Positions 25,823-33,828 are shown, counted from the first letter of the stretch. The stretch is DNA of 64,000 bases from Paenibacillus piscarius (GCF_022234545.1 NZ_JAIEUI010000001.1:604899-668898); one strand, 5' to 3'. Notes: generated from the letters alone by a model not told the origin. Numbers and translations are program-made.

Positions 25823-26806
25823 TTGAAAAATCATTGTCATCTGGAGGCTGCGGACCTGCAGGAATATGCGAAACAGGTCTTCGGCAACAGTTATTCTGTC
25901 ACCAAGGTCAGCAAGATGGAGGGGGGAGCCCAGAAGGTGGTCTACAAGCTGGATTGCACCGGCGGATTCTCCTGCATTCTGTATGTGTGGGATCTTGCGA
26001 TGAATTATTTCCGGGAAGAAATCGTTACAGACCAGGTCCATGCCCAATCCTACGGCAGCGAATATTTTGAGTTGAACAACAGGTACTTAATTGAACATTC
26101 CATCCGGACACCACTCCTTTATGATATGAACAGAAGCAGGGATCAGTATGATTTCGATTATGCGCTGGTGGAGTATATTCCAGGAAAAGCAGCCGAAGCT
26201 TACTTTGAACATCCTGACCCCAGGGTGAAGGAACATATTTTTCAGCAGATCGGGGAGCTGATTCGGACAATGCACAGGGGCGAGAGCGGAACCTACGGCA
26301 AACCGGGTCAGGGTCTGGCAGCCTCCAGCCAACGGCCTTGCCATCTGAACCAGCTGAACAATGGAATCGCCCAGCTGTCTTATGCGGCAGAGCATCATGA
26401 AGTGATACGCAAGAACCAAGGGAAGCTGCTCGATAAACTGTATGAGCTGGAGTCCCGGATAACACCCAGAAGGCGTTATGGATTTATCCATGGAGAGCTT
26501 GGTCCCAATCATATTATGGTTACAGAGGAGCAGCTTGAGCCTTGCCTGATTGATATTGAAGGCTCTGAATTCTATGATATTGAGTATGAACACAGCTTCC
26601 TGGAGCTGCGGTTTGGCGGATTCTACCGTTATCTGAAGAATGACCGGCTGGATGAAAACCGGCTGCGGTTCTATAAGTTCCACCATCATCTGTCCTTAAT
26701 CTCAGGCGGGCTGAAATTACTCCAGCGGGGCTTTCCCGACCAGCAGCTCGCTAGAGCCATTCTTGACTGTCATACTGAATATGCGCTGCAATATATAGAA
26801 GGTTGA
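25823..26806 (+). CDS. Phosphotransferase, aminoglycoside/homoserine kinase-like
   Basis: A 327-residue soluble protein with the APH kinase fold. KVVYKLD and CILYVWD lie in the N-lobe, GELIRTMHRGESG is in the linker helix, and HGELGPNHIMV is the catalytic loop. LIDIEGSEFYDIEYE forms the metal-binding part. The usual catalytic aspartate in HGD is Glu here, and the usual DxD is DIE, so the enzyme may be altered or act on an unusual substrate. The start is a TTG with a weak ribosome site (GCGGAG). The gene stands alone between two terminators; the substrate is unknown. Confidence 0.78.
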   Translation: MKNHCHLEAADLQEYAKQVFGNSYSVTKVSKMEGGAQKVVYKLDCTGGFSCILYVWDLAMNYFREEIVTDQVHAQSYGSEYFELNNRYLIEHSIRTPLLYDMNRSRDQYDFDYALVEYIPGKAAEAYFEHPDPRVKEHIFQQIGELIRTMHRGESGTYGKPGQGLAASSQRPCHLNQLNNGIAQLSYAAEHHEVIRKNQGKLLDKLYELESRITPRRRYGFIHGELGPNHIMVTEEQLEPCLIDIEGSEFYDIEYEHSFLELRFGGFYRYLKNDRLDENRLRFYKFHHHLSLISGGLKLLQRGFPDQQLARAILDCHTEYALQYIEG

Positions 26807-26810
26807 GTAT

Positions 26811-26850
26811 AAAAGACAAGCCTCACTCCATACTCTGGAACTGAGGCTTG
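26811..26850 (-). terminator. Terminator of the metallophosphoesterase gene
   Basis: CAAGCCTCA (26817-26825) pairs with TGAGGCTTG (26842-26850); on the minus strand TCTTTTAT follows. Confidence 0.7.
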
Positions 26851-26873
26851 CTCATCTGTTGCGTCTGTTGCGT

Positions 26874-28277
26874 CTATTGCGTCGTCAACACCATCTTAAG
26901 CGATACATTGCTCTGCCCGGAATGCTCGGTCATACTGCGGATATACCCCGACATGAAGCCGCCCTCCATACGTTCCCAGAGCTTAAAGCCTGGCATTGCG
27001 CGAATCTCATCAAGCGAATCAGCAGCGGTACCGGCGAAGTATTTCAGATTGAGGCTAGACATCGTCTCAGCCATCGATTGCTTCTCTGCTTCAGTAAAAG
27101 GACTGTCCTGCAGTCTGCTCATAGCCTTCTCGTAAGAGTTCACGGCGAAGGTCTCTTCAGCATATCTTTTGAAATTCAGCAGGTTAGGATCACTCTTGCC
27201 GCTCACCCTGGCCCAGCCCTCCACATCCACCGCAGCCGTGTTGTAGGTGACGGTTCTGGAACGGGGATCGAAGGTCATGCTGCCGTACTGGTGCGGATTC
27301 ACCGCCATAGCACTTGTGGCAATATCGTATACAGGCGCAGCCGGATCGGCAGTCCCTTCGGGGTCACGGCGGATATCTTGCATATGAATATGCCCCGATA
27401 ATACAAGATTCAAGCCTTCCTGGCGAAAAGCCTTCAGCGTCTGCTGGCTGTTATTGAGCTTGAAGCCCGATACGGCCATCGAGGTATGACTCAGCAGATT
27501 GTGATGCATCACGGTGATGATTGAGGCATGTTCCTTGGCGGCCAGCTTCACATTCTCATTAATCCATGTCAAGGTCGACGGCAGGAGCCGCCCGTCGGTC
27601 TGCGGGAAATTATATTCCTCGTTATGCGCATACTGGGCACTGTCGATCATCAGCAGCCAGAGACCGGGTGCGGCCTTCACAACATAGCTAAGGCTGTCTG
27701 TATCGCGCGCGAGCGCTTCGTTATAGCCGAAATCCTCATATAGACGCAGGAAATCCTCAGCATTAATATGCGGTGCGACCAATTGCTTGTCCCCGCCGAA
27801 CGACCGTGCCCAGGGATTATTGATATCGTGATTGCCCGGAACGACATAGACACGGGTCCCGGCCGCCTCCATCCGGTGCAGCTTGGCGGTCAGCTCCTTG
27901 TGGCTGGCAGCTTCTCCGTTATTGGTAAGGTCGCCGCTGAGGATCAGGAAATCCGGCTTTTTCTGCCCGGCTTCATAGACTAGAGCTTCGGTCAGTTCGT
28001 CGCTGTAGGGGAGCATTTTGCCGTCACCGCTTCTGACATAGCTCTGGAATGCCTGGCCGCCATCCTCCAGAGATTTAGCCAGATAATGCGTATCGGTAGC
28101 GACCCAGAAGGAGACAGGCTGTGAAGCATCGGTTACGGGTGCCGCTGCCGCAGGAGCCGCAGCTGAATGGGGGGAAGGAGTGTCCTTGCAGCCGCTCATC
28201 AGGAGGGCGGAGGACAAGAGCAGGAATAAGCCGAGTTTCAACTTGTATGTAGAGCCGTGATTCCACGAAGAGTGCAT
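26874..28277 (-). CDS. Metallophosphoesterase lipoprotein
   Basis: A 467-residue exported enzyme. The signal peptide ends in LLMSGC, making Cys30 the lipidation site. All calcineurin-type metal motifs are present: ATDTHYL (DxH), LSGDLTNNGE (GD), VPGNHDINN (GNHD), VMHHNLLSH and LSGHIHMQD (GHxH). It should hydrolyse a phosphoester outside the membrane, perhaps a nucleotide or phospholipid. A C-terminal region of about 120 residues is extra to the phosphoesterase core. It is alone on its strand. Confidence 0.92.
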   Translation of the reverse strand: MHSSWNHGSTYKLKLGLFLLLSSALLMSGCKDTPSPHSAAAPAAAAPVTDASQPVSFWVATDTHYLAKSLEDGGQAFQSYVRSGDGKMLPYSDELTEALVYEAGQKKPDFLILSGDLTNNGEAASHKELTAKLHRMEAAGTRVYVVPGNHDINNPWARSFGGDKQLVAPHINAEDFLRLYEDFGYNEALARDTDSLSYVVKAAPGLWLLMIDSAQYAHNEEYNFPQTDGRLLPSTLTWINENVKLAAKEHASIITVMHHNLLSHTSMAVSGFKLNNSQQTLKAFRQEGLNLVLSGHIHMQDIRRDPEGTADPAAPVYDIATSAMAVNPHQYGSMTFDPRSRTVTYNTAAVDVEGWARVSGKSDPNLLNFKRYAEETFAVNSYEKAMSRLQDSPFTEAEKQSMAETMSSLNLKYFAGTAADSLDEIRAMPGFKLWERMEGGFMSGYIRSMTEHSGQSNVSLKMVLTTQ

Positions 28278-28484
28278 GAGGCCACCCGCTTTCTGTATTT
28301 TGGCTGAATCATTGTAGCGTATTTCGTGCCTCGCTGTATATACGAAAAGTTAGCAGGCTGTTTCTAAACAGCTTCTTTAGGCTATAGAAAATAGTGGAAG
28401 GCGTATAATTTCTGCCAAACCTGCGACACTAAGAGCGGATAGACACTTGAAAATCAGGATACAGGAAAAACTTGTGAATCTGCC

Positions 28485-28540
28485 TTGCTTTCACGCAGGA
28501 AAAGTGCTAAAATTTAAAAAAGTAAGTAACTTAACTTAAT
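28485..28540 (+). promoter_or_regulatory. Promoter of the nitroreductase gene
   Basis: TTGCTT (28485-28490) and TAAAAT (28508-28513) are 17 bp apart. The AT-rich stretch AAGTAAGTAACTTAACTTAA lies between the -10 box and the ribosome site and resembles an imperfect repeat; a MarR- or HxlR-type regulator could bind there. The rest of the 278-bp gap shows nothing else clear. Confidence 0.6.
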
Positions 28541-28555
28541 GGAGGTAGTTATTTT

Positions 28556-29155
28556 ATGTCTAAGACTTTTTTTGAAGCAGTAAAAGGCAGACGTTCCGTC
28601 TATGCCATCAGTAAAGAATCCCCGATCTCCGACGAACAAATTCAAAAGATCGTTGAAGAGGCCGTTTTACATAGCCCTACTTCCTTCAATTCCCAGAGCT
28701 CCAGAGCAGTAGTGCTGCTGGGTGAGAACCATGATAAGCTGTGGGACATCACTGCAGAGACGCTACGCAAAATCGTTCCGACTGAACAATTTGAAGGGAC
28801 TGCGCAGAAGCTGTCTTCCTTCAAAGCAGGTTACGGCTCCGTGCTCTTCTTCGAAGATCAGGCCGTAGTGAAGCAGCTGCAGGAGAACTTTGCGCTGTAT
28901 GCTGATAACTTCCCGATCTGGGCGAACCAATCCTCCGGGATTCTGCAGTATGTGGTGTGGACAGCCTTCGCTGAACAAGGGGTTGGCGCTTCGCTGCAGC
29001 ACTATAACCCGCTGATCGACGATGAAGTGAAATCCACCTTCGGCATTCCGGCAGAGTGGAAGCTGATTGCCCAGATGCCGTTCGGCGGTGTGGTAACCCC
29101 TCCAGGTGAGAAGGAATTCCAGCCGATTGAAGAACGTGTGAAGGTTATCAAGTAA
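28556..29155 (+). CDS. Nitroreductase family protein
   Basis: A 199-residue FMN-dependent oxidoreductase of the small nitroreductase group. Family marks are AVKGRRSVYAIS at the N-terminus (phosphate and FMN contact), LHSPTSFNSQSSRAVVLLG, the mid-section QSSGILQYVVWTAFAEQGVGASLQHYNP, and the C-terminal MPFGGVVTPPGEKEFQPIEERV. It probably reduces nitro compounds or quinones using NAD(P)H in the cytoplasm. TGGAGGTAG precedes the ATG. A stem-loop starts 26 bases after the stop and extends into the ribosome site of the next small gene. Confidence 0.92.
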   Translation: MSKTFFEAVKGRRSVYAISKESPISDEQIQKIVEEAVLHSPTSFNSQSSRAVVLLGENHDKLWDITAETLRKIVPTEQFEGTAQKLSSFKAGYGSVLFFEDQAVVKQLQENFALYADNFPIWANQSSGILQYVVWTAFAEQGVGASLQHYNPLIDDEVKSTFGIPAEWKLIAQMPFGGVVTPPGEKEFQPIEERVKVIK

Positions 29156-29180
29156 GTAAACTGCATACAGACAGGTTTAG

Positions 29181-29239
29181 AACCTCCCTGATCCGGCTAA
29201 ATATGATTATAGTCATATCGCCAGATCAAGGAGGTTTTT
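29181..29239 (+). promoter_or_regulatory. Terminator-like hairpin that buries a ribosome-binding site
   Basis: The left arm AACCTCC-c-TGATC-c-GGC (29181-29197) pairs with GCC-a-GATCA-a-GGAGGTT (29220-29236), with a second small stem ATATGA/TCATAT inside, and a T-run (29235-29239) ends it. The GGAGG of the right arm is the ribosome site of the gene at 29243. The structure could act both as an intrinsic terminator for the nitroreductase message and as a translational block. Confidence 0.6.
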
Positions 29240-29242
29240 ATG

Positions 29243-29437
29243 ATGCCATGGGATAAGGATAACTACCCGGATTCACTGAAGAACTTCACTGCGCCGGTGC
29301 GGAACAAGGCGGTGGAGATTGCCAATGCGCTGCTTGAGGATGGCTACGAGGAGGGCAGGGCGATTGCGATTGCCACCGCTCAGGCCAAGGAGTGGGGCGA
29401 GAACCACGACAAGCAGATCCGCCTGAAAAATCATTAG
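29243..29437 (+). CDS. Small conserved-looking protein, YdaT-like N-terminus
   Basis: A 64-residue acidic protein beginning MPWDKDNYPDSLKNF, followed by VRNKAVEIANALLEDGYEEG and RAIAIATAQAKEW. This pattern resembles the N-terminal part of Bacillus YdaT-like proteins, as far as I can recall; the function is unknown. Of two adjacent ATG codons (29240 and 29243) I chose the second, eight bases after AGGAGG. Translation may be limited by the hairpin that contains the ribosome site. Confidence 0.75.
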   Translation: MPWDKDNYPDSLKNFTAPVRNKAVEIANALLEDGYEEGRAIAIATAQAKEWGENHDKQIRLKNH

Positions 29438-29473
29438 AACCGAAGCCCGCGCCCTGTCATGCCGGATATACAA

Positions 29474-29507
29474 CAAGAGGACAGGCGGTTACCCGCCTGT
29501 CCTCTTG
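29474..29507. terminator. Long perfect stem-loop between convergent genes
   Basis: A 15-bp perfect stem CAAGAGGACAGGCGG with its complement and a TTAC loop. It lies between the small gene (plus) and the foldase gene (minus). T-runs are weak on both sides, but its position suggests a bidirectional terminator. Confidence 0.7.
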
Positions 29508-29527
29508 CATTACATTCAAACTTACCG

Positions 29528-30709
29528 TTATTTCGCAGCTTCAGTTGGTGCTGCTGAAGCTTCAGGAGCTTCGCTTTCAGCCGGAGGTGTAGAGGCATCC
29601 GGCTCGTCGGTCAGCGTATTGGTGATCTTGGAGTTCTTGTTCAGATCAGCCAGCCAGCTGGAAGACATCTGTTGTACCTTTTGCGCGGTCAGTGTCTTCT
29701 TGATTTCGTCTTTCTTCTCGGCCAGCGTATATTCATGCGCTTCCTTACGGTCGGTTACTTTGATCACGTGGTAGCCGTAATCTGACTTCACCGCACCGCT
29801 GGTTTCGCCAACCTTCAGCTTGAAGGCAGCATCCGCGAATTCAGGAACCATGTCGCCTTTTTTGAAGAAGTCCAGGTCGCCGCCCTTCTCCTTGGAGCCG
29901 GTATCTGCAGATTTCTCTTTGGCCAGTGCCGCGAAGTCTGCGCCTTCCTTAAGCTGCTTCACAATGGCATCGGCTTCTTCCTTCGTCTTCACCAGGATGT
30001 GGGAAGCGCGAACCTCTTCCTCCTGGTTGAAGGTAGCCTTGTTCTCATCGAAGTATTTGCTGATTTCATCATCCGTAACGGTTACCTTCGGTTCAACCAG
30101 CTTGCGGATCTTAACCTGCAGCGGCATCTGCTTCTTCAGATCATCGATGGTCATTGAGCTCTGCTGCAGAGCGTTATTCAGTGCATCCTCGCCGCCGAAC
30201 TGTTTCGTCAGATCCTCAATTTCCTGGTTGATGTCTGCATCGGTAACCGTGATGTTAGCCTTCTTCGCCTCCTGATCCACCAGTGTGGTCGTAATCAGGT
30301 TCTCCAGAGTGGTCTTCCCGCCGGCTTCAACCAATTTATCATACAGCTGGGCTTTGGTGATGTCTGTTCCATTCACGGAAGCAACCGCTGTCTTGCTGTC
30401 ATCTTTGCTGAAAGGCTGTACAATAAGCACTACAACCAGAGCTGCTGCGAGCACGAGTGAAGCAACCATCCAGCCCTTGCCGCCGGTTGCGGGAGGAGCA
30501 GGAGGAGGAGTGCTGCCGCCGCCTACCTTATTCATTACGGGAACGCTTTCTTGTACCCGCGGAGCTTCAGACCGGTTCGGATCTTCACTGGCAGCTTGTA
30601 CAGTTTCCTGCGGGATCAAGGCTTCTTCAGGGGATGCTGTGGAAGATTCACCTTCCGGTGTATTGCTGTTTTCAAGGTGTTCATTTTCATTGAAATCTTT
30701 TTTGTCCAT
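29528..30709 (-). CDS. PrsA-like peptidylprolyl isomerase (parvulin type)
   Basis: A 393-residue membrane-anchored foldase. Residues 1-78 are acidic and low-complexity, and one membrane helix lies at about 80-99. A SurA_N-like helical part follows, then the PpiC/parvulin domain (about 225-325; VRASHILVKTKEEADAI, GGDLDFFKKGDMVPEFADAAF, KSDYGYHVIKV). The tail is rich in Glu, Ala and Pro. Unlike classical PrsA it is not a lipoprotein: a cytoplasmic N-terminus and one helix anchor it. It should help secreted proteins fold outside the membrane. GGGAG lies 12 bases before the ATG. Confidence 0.9.
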   Translation of the reverse strand: MDKKDFNENEHLENSNTPEGESSTASPEEALIPQETVQAASEDPNRSEAPRVQESVPVMNKVGGGSTPPPAPPATGGKGWMVASLVLAAALVVVLIVQPFSKDDSKTAVASVNGTDITKAQLYDKLVEAGGKTTLENLITTTLVDQEAKKANITVTDADINQEIEDLTKQFGGEDALNNALQQSSMTIDDLKKQMPLQVKIRKLVEPKVTVTDDEISKYFDENKATFNQEEEVRASHILVKTKEEADAIVKQLKEGADFAALAKEKSADTGSKEKGGDLDFFKKGDMVPEFADAAFKLKVGETSGAVKSDYGYHVIKVTDRKEAHEYTLAEKKDEIKKTLTAQKVQQMSSSWLADLNKNSKITNTLTDEPDASTPPAESEAPEASAAPTEAAK

Positions 30710-30835
30710 TATAATTAATGACTCCCTTCAATATAGGTGATGCCTGTCTTTCTACAACTTTACCAGAAAACAGGATTTCAAACCTTAAGAAAGTATAAAA
30801 AAGCACCAATACTTTTTAAGATTCCGTTAATAAAC

Positions 30836-30880
30836 AGCAAAAACCGGAACGGTCATGGATGCTCCATGCGCGCTCCGGCT
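30836..30880 (-). terminator. Terminator of the LytTR gene
   Basis: On the minus strand CCGGAGCG and CATGGA pair with TCCATG and CGTTCCGG, followed by TTTTTG. Confidence 0.75.
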
Positions 30881-30959
30881 TAATGTGAGACTGTAATCCA
30901 ATACGATGGCTGTAAGCTATTCACCCTGGTGCAGCAAGGTCTTGCGCCAGTAATCCGGC

Positions 30960-31295
30960 TTAAGAGCTGAGACCTCTGAGCAGATGGCGGATGCTCTCCT
31001 GCTTGCGTCTGGGGACGCGCACGGACTTGGCATACAAGCCCATTTCGCCGAAATAGATGCAGTCATCTTCAATGGAGCTGATCTTGTTCAGATTGACATA
31101 ACAGCTCCCGTAGACATGATAATAGCTGCTGTTTGAGAGTAAGCGGTTGAGTTGCTCGGCAGTCATTCTCTTTTTAATATTGTAGTTTCTGCCGTGAAAA
31201 ATGACCAGGTCGTGACCTCCGACCTTAAAGAACAGAATGTCTGTCTCCACCTCGAAGTCCTCATATACATTTCTGGCTTCCAGCAGGCTGCTCAT
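30960..31295 (-). CDS. LytTR-domain DNA-binding protein without receiver domain
   Basis: A 111-residue regulator made up of a LytTR DNA-binding domain: DILFFKVGGHDLVIFHGRNY, then MTAEQLNRLLSNSSYYHVYG, YVNLNKISSIEDDCIYFG and VRVPRRKQESIRHLL. Free-standing LytTR proteins lack a phosphorylation domain and may respond to another partner or to their own level. The ATG at 31295 follows AGGGGG by seven bases. The gene diverges from the lactonase gene; the shared 178-bp region has a promoter, a cre-like site and direct repeats. Confidence 0.82.
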   Translation of the reverse strand: MSSLLEARNVYEDFEVETDILFFKVGGHDLVIFHGRNYNIKKRMTAEQLNRLLSNSSYYHVYGSCYVNLNKISSIEDDCIYFGEMGLYAKSVRVPRRKQESIRHLLRGLSS

Positions 31296-31328
31296 TCCTG
31301 TTCCCCCTTTATCCATAATTAACAGATA

Positions 31329-31370
31329 TGTTAGCGCTTTCATTATAGCATACTCCAGAGCGTTTGAGAA
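31329..31370 (-). promoter_or_regulatory. Promoter of the LytTR gene with an overlapping cre-like site
   Basis: On the minus strand TTCTCA (31365-31370) and an extended -10 TGCTATAAT (TATAAT at 31342-31347) are 17 bp apart. TGTTAGCGCTTTCA (31329-31342) matches the CcpA cre consensus at 13 of 14 positions and abuts the -10 box downstream, a position suited to catabolite repression. Confidence 0.65.
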
Positions 31371-31390
31371 GTCTTATTTTTGAAATGTTT

Positions 31391-31441
31391 TTTGTCATTT
31401 TTTCCGTTGCATTTGTCATCTCCCACGAAAAAATGTAAATT
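31391..31441 (+). promoter_or_regulatory. Promoter of the lactonase gene with two direct repeats
   Basis: TTGTCA (31413-31418) and TAAATT (31436-31441) are 17 bp apart. TTTGTCAT occurs at 31391-31398 and 31412-31419, exactly 21 bp apart, the spacing seen at LytTR-type binding sites. The adjacent LytTR protein is an obvious candidate to bind here. Confidence 0.5.
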
Positions 31442-31473
31442 ATAAAGATTAGAACTTGAAGGAGGAATGCCAG

Positions 31474-32580
31474 ATGACGAAACAAACTAAGCTGCTGCTG
31501 TTCACTGGCTCTTACGCTACAGCGGAAGACAGCGGTGTTCAGGTGTTTGCATTTGACGGAGAAGCCGGAGGGACGCTTGAGCGGCTGGACACCGCCGAAG
31601 GCCTGACGAACCCGACCTTCGTGAATGTGGACCCTTCCGGGCTGAAGCTGTATGCCATTGGCGAGAAGCGCAGTGAAGGGGGCGGCAAGGAGGGGGAAAT
31701 CATTACCTTCGCCATAGATCCCAAGACAGGCACGTTGACGGAGCTGGCACGGATCGCAACCATGCCGGCGGCAGGTGCCGGGCAGACTACTACCTGCAAT
31801 ATTAACAGAGATGCGGACAGCAGCTATCTCATTGTATGCAGCTATCACGGCGGATCGGTCGGAGTCCTCAGGCTGGATGCTGCCGGGCTGCCGGAGAAGC
31901 TGACCGATACTGCCCAGCATACCGGCCGCGGGGCGCTTCCCGGACAGGACCGGCCGCATCCGCACTCGGCGATCTTCAGCCCTGATGAGCGCTTCCTGTT
32001 CGTATGCGATCTGGGGCTGGATCTGATCCGCAGCTACCGCTTGGACAAGGAAGCGGGAACACTGGAGGCGCTTCAGGATACCCGGCTGCACGATGGAGCA
32101 GGCCCGCGCCATTTTGTGTTCCATCCCAACGGCAAATCTGCTTACGTCATCAATGAATTGGACAGCACCGTGACCTCTTTCCTGTATGATGCTGAAGCGT
32201 CCACGCTGCAGACTTCCTGCACTGTATCCACTCTGCCTGACGGACAGGCTGCTGAAGGCAACAGCTGCGCAGAGATCCAGTTCTCGAAGGACGGCAAATA
32301 TCTGTATGGCTCCAACCGCGGTCATGACAGCATCGTGGTGTATGCAGTGGATGCGCAGACGGCCGGACTGACGCTGGTGGAGCATGTGTCTACCCGAGGC
32401 GGACATCCGCGCCACTTCACGATCACGCCTGACGGCGCCTATCTGATCGTGGCGAACCGGGACGGCAATAATCTGGTCGTCTTCTCTCTGGACCCTGCCA
32501 GCGGCCGTCTGGCCTTCACCGGACATACGGCTGAGCTGACGAAGCCTGTATGTGTGATGCCTGCCGTGTTCCCTGTATAA
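31474..32580 (+). CDS. Lactonase family protein (6-phosphogluconolactonase-like beta-propeller)
   Basis: A 368-residue seven-bladed beta-propeller of the YkgB/Pgl type (PF10282). Repeats with the pattern HPNG/SPDE...Y..N are plain: NVDPSGLKLYAIGE, AIFSPDERFLFVCDLGLD, RHFVFHPNGKSAYVINE, IQFSKDGKYLYGSNRGHD and HFTITPDGAYLIVANRDGN. It probably hydrolyses 6-phosphogluconolactone or a related lactone in the cytoplasm. The ATG at 31474 is preferred, preceded by GAAGGAGGA. A long stem-loop terminator follows. Confidence 0.92.
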   Translation: MTKQTKLLLFTGSYATAEDSGVQVFAFDGEAGGTLERLDTAEGLTNPTFVNVDPSGLKLYAIGEKRSEGGGKEGEIITFAIDPKTGTLTELARIATMPAAGAGQTTTCNINRDADSSYLIVCSYHGGSVGVLRLDAAGLPEKLTDTAQHTGRGALPGQDRPHPHSAIFSPDERFLFVCDLGLDLIRSYRLDKEAGTLEALQDTRLHDGAGPRHFVFHPNGKSAYVINELDSTVTSFLYDAEASTLQTSCTVSTLPDGQAAEGNSCAEIQFSKDGKYLYGSNRGHDSIVVYAVDAQTAGLTLVEHVSTRGGHPRHFTITPDGAYLIVANRDGNNLVVFSLDPASGRLAFTGHTAELTKPVCVMPAVFPV

Positions 32581-32611
32581 GATTGGGGTACGATCCTAAG
32601 TTCTGGAAACG

Positions 32612-32654
32612 GTCAAAAGGAACACCGGAGCAGCTTTCCGGTGTTCCTTTTGAC
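32612..32654 (+). terminator. Long perfect stem-loop after the lactonase gene
   Basis: An 18-bp perfect stem, GTCAAAAGGAACACCGGA with its complement, closes a 7-base loop. The T-run (CCTTTTGAC) is inside the right arm. Confidence 0.75.
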
Positions 32655-32707
32655 TTCGGGGAGGGTTAAATGGCAATAGTGGGAGTAAGGCAGCCGTATT
32701 AGACGGC

Positions 32708-32929
32708 CTACTTGAGTGAGACGGGCTTCAGCGGCACTACAGTTGAGACTGCGGATTTGAAGAGCACGTTCTGCCTGCCGTCCCCCTGGCCCTGCAAGGT
32801 AATTGTATAAGCATCATAAGAGGTCACCAGTCCCTGCATTTTGACTCCGTTCGTTGTGAAAATAGTCACGGGCATCTTGGTTGTGATGCACTGGTTCAAC
32901 AAACGTTCCTGCAATTTTAGACTTTCCAC
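32708..32929 (-). CDS. Hfq-like Sm-fold RNA-binding protein, 73 residues
   Basis: From the GTG at 32929 the product is 73 residues long, the length of Bacillus Hfq, and keeps its pattern. LQERLLNQCITTKMPVTIF is followed by TNGVKMQGLVTSYDAYTITL and VLFKSAVSTVVPLKP. The Sm2 motif, normally YKHAIST, is FKSAVST here, so the conserved His is Ser. A longer version starting at an ATG at 32974 is unlikely because that ATG overlaps the TATAAT -10 box; GGAG lies ten bases before the GTG. Hfq binds small RNAs as a hexamer; this may be a second, diverged copy, as it is not next to miaA or mutL. Confidence 0.72.
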   Translation of the reverse strand: MESLKLQERLLNQCITTKMPVTIFTTNGVKMQGLVTSYDAYTITLQGQGDGRQNVLFKSAVSTVVPLKPVSLK

Positions 32930-32972
32930 TTGGGCAGCACTCCATCTGTATATAATATAATTTCTCCAGGCC

Positions 32973-32981
32973 ATTATAACA
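32973..32981 (-). promoter_or_regulatory. Extended -10 promoter of the Hfq-like gene
   Basis: On the minus strand TGTTATAAT forms an extended -10 element. No clear -35 is visible upstream. Confidence 0.55.
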
Positions 32982-33040
32982 CGGGACAGTCCTTCCCAGG
33001 AAATCTGTTACAGGCTTGATCAATAGACAAGGGGGCAGTT

Positions 33041-33688
33041 ATGCTATATTATCGTTACTGGTCCAGAGGCTTCCGGCGGTTTGTCTGGTTTGCGCTGGCC
33101 TTCATCCTGATTGCTATGCTCGTTATGCTGGGCGGCGCTGCCGGCTTCGACCGTGCCGTAATCGGATTCGTGCAGTCCATGGAATCCCCGCCGCTGACAG
33201 CGCTTGCCAAGGGCTTATCCCTGGTCGGCTCCTCTATGCTTGCGGTCGGAATCTCGCTCGTGACCATGCTCATCCTGTTCTTCGCGCTGAAGCATCGCAT
33301 GGAGCTTGTACTGTTCCTGTGTGTCGGCCTTGGCTCCCAGCTGCTGAACACGCTGCTGAAGCAATGGTTCCACCGGGAGCGTCCCAGCATTCACAGGCTG
33401 ATCGAGCAGGCCGGATACAGCTTCCCCAGCGGGCACTCCATGGCCGCCTTCTCATTATACGGAGTGATTGCGTATCTCCTGTGGCGGCATATGCGCAGCG
33501 GAAGCGAGAGGGTCCTGCTGATCCTGTTCACGGTGCTGATGACGGGGGGAATCGGCTGGAGCCGGATCTACCTGGGGGTGCATTATCCAAGCGATGTCAT
33601 CGGGGGGTATGCGGCAAGCGGTGCCTGGCTGATGCTGTCCGCGGCTTGCTTCGAGGCCTACAACAACCGCAAGGCGCGCAAGGAATAG
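33041..33688 (+). CDS. PAP2 family phosphatase
   Basis: A 215-residue membrane phosphatase with about six helices. The three catalytic motifs are intact: KQWFHRERP (KxxxxxxRP), SFPSGHSM (PSGH) and SRIYLGVHYPSDVIGG (SRxxxxxHxxxD). It probably acts on undecaprenyl pyrophosphate or a phosphatidic-acid-type lipid at the outer face of the membrane. AAGGGGG lies five bases before the ATG. Confidence 0.93.
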   Translation: MLYYRYWSRGFRRFVWFALAFILIAMLVMLGGAAGFDRAVIGFVQSMESPPLTALAKGLSLVGSSMLAVGISLVTMLILFFALKHRMELVLFLCVGLGSQLLNTLLKQWFHRERPSIHRLIEQAGYSFPSGHSMAAFSLYGVIAYLLWRHMRSGSERVLLILFTVLMTGGIGWSRIYLGVHYPSDVIGGYAASGAWLMLSAACFEAYNNRKARKE

Positions 33689-33721
33689 AGCCCGCAACCC
33701 TAAGAGTAGAGTCTATACAGC

Positions 33722-33761
33722 ACGAAGGATGCCCGCAAGTGATAAGCCGGGCATCCTTCGT
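33722..33761. terminator. Stem-loop between convergent genes
   Basis: ACGAAGGATGCCCG (33722-33735) pairs with CGGGCATCCTTCGT (33748-33761). There is no clear T-run; the position suggests a shared terminator of the PAP2 gene and the convergent secreted-protein gene. Confidence 0.6.
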
Positions 33762-33828
33762 ATGCTGTGCATTGTTGCCGGGGAAGCAGCGGGCTGGCCC
33801 GCTGCCCTCACGGATGAATCCGGCCCGT

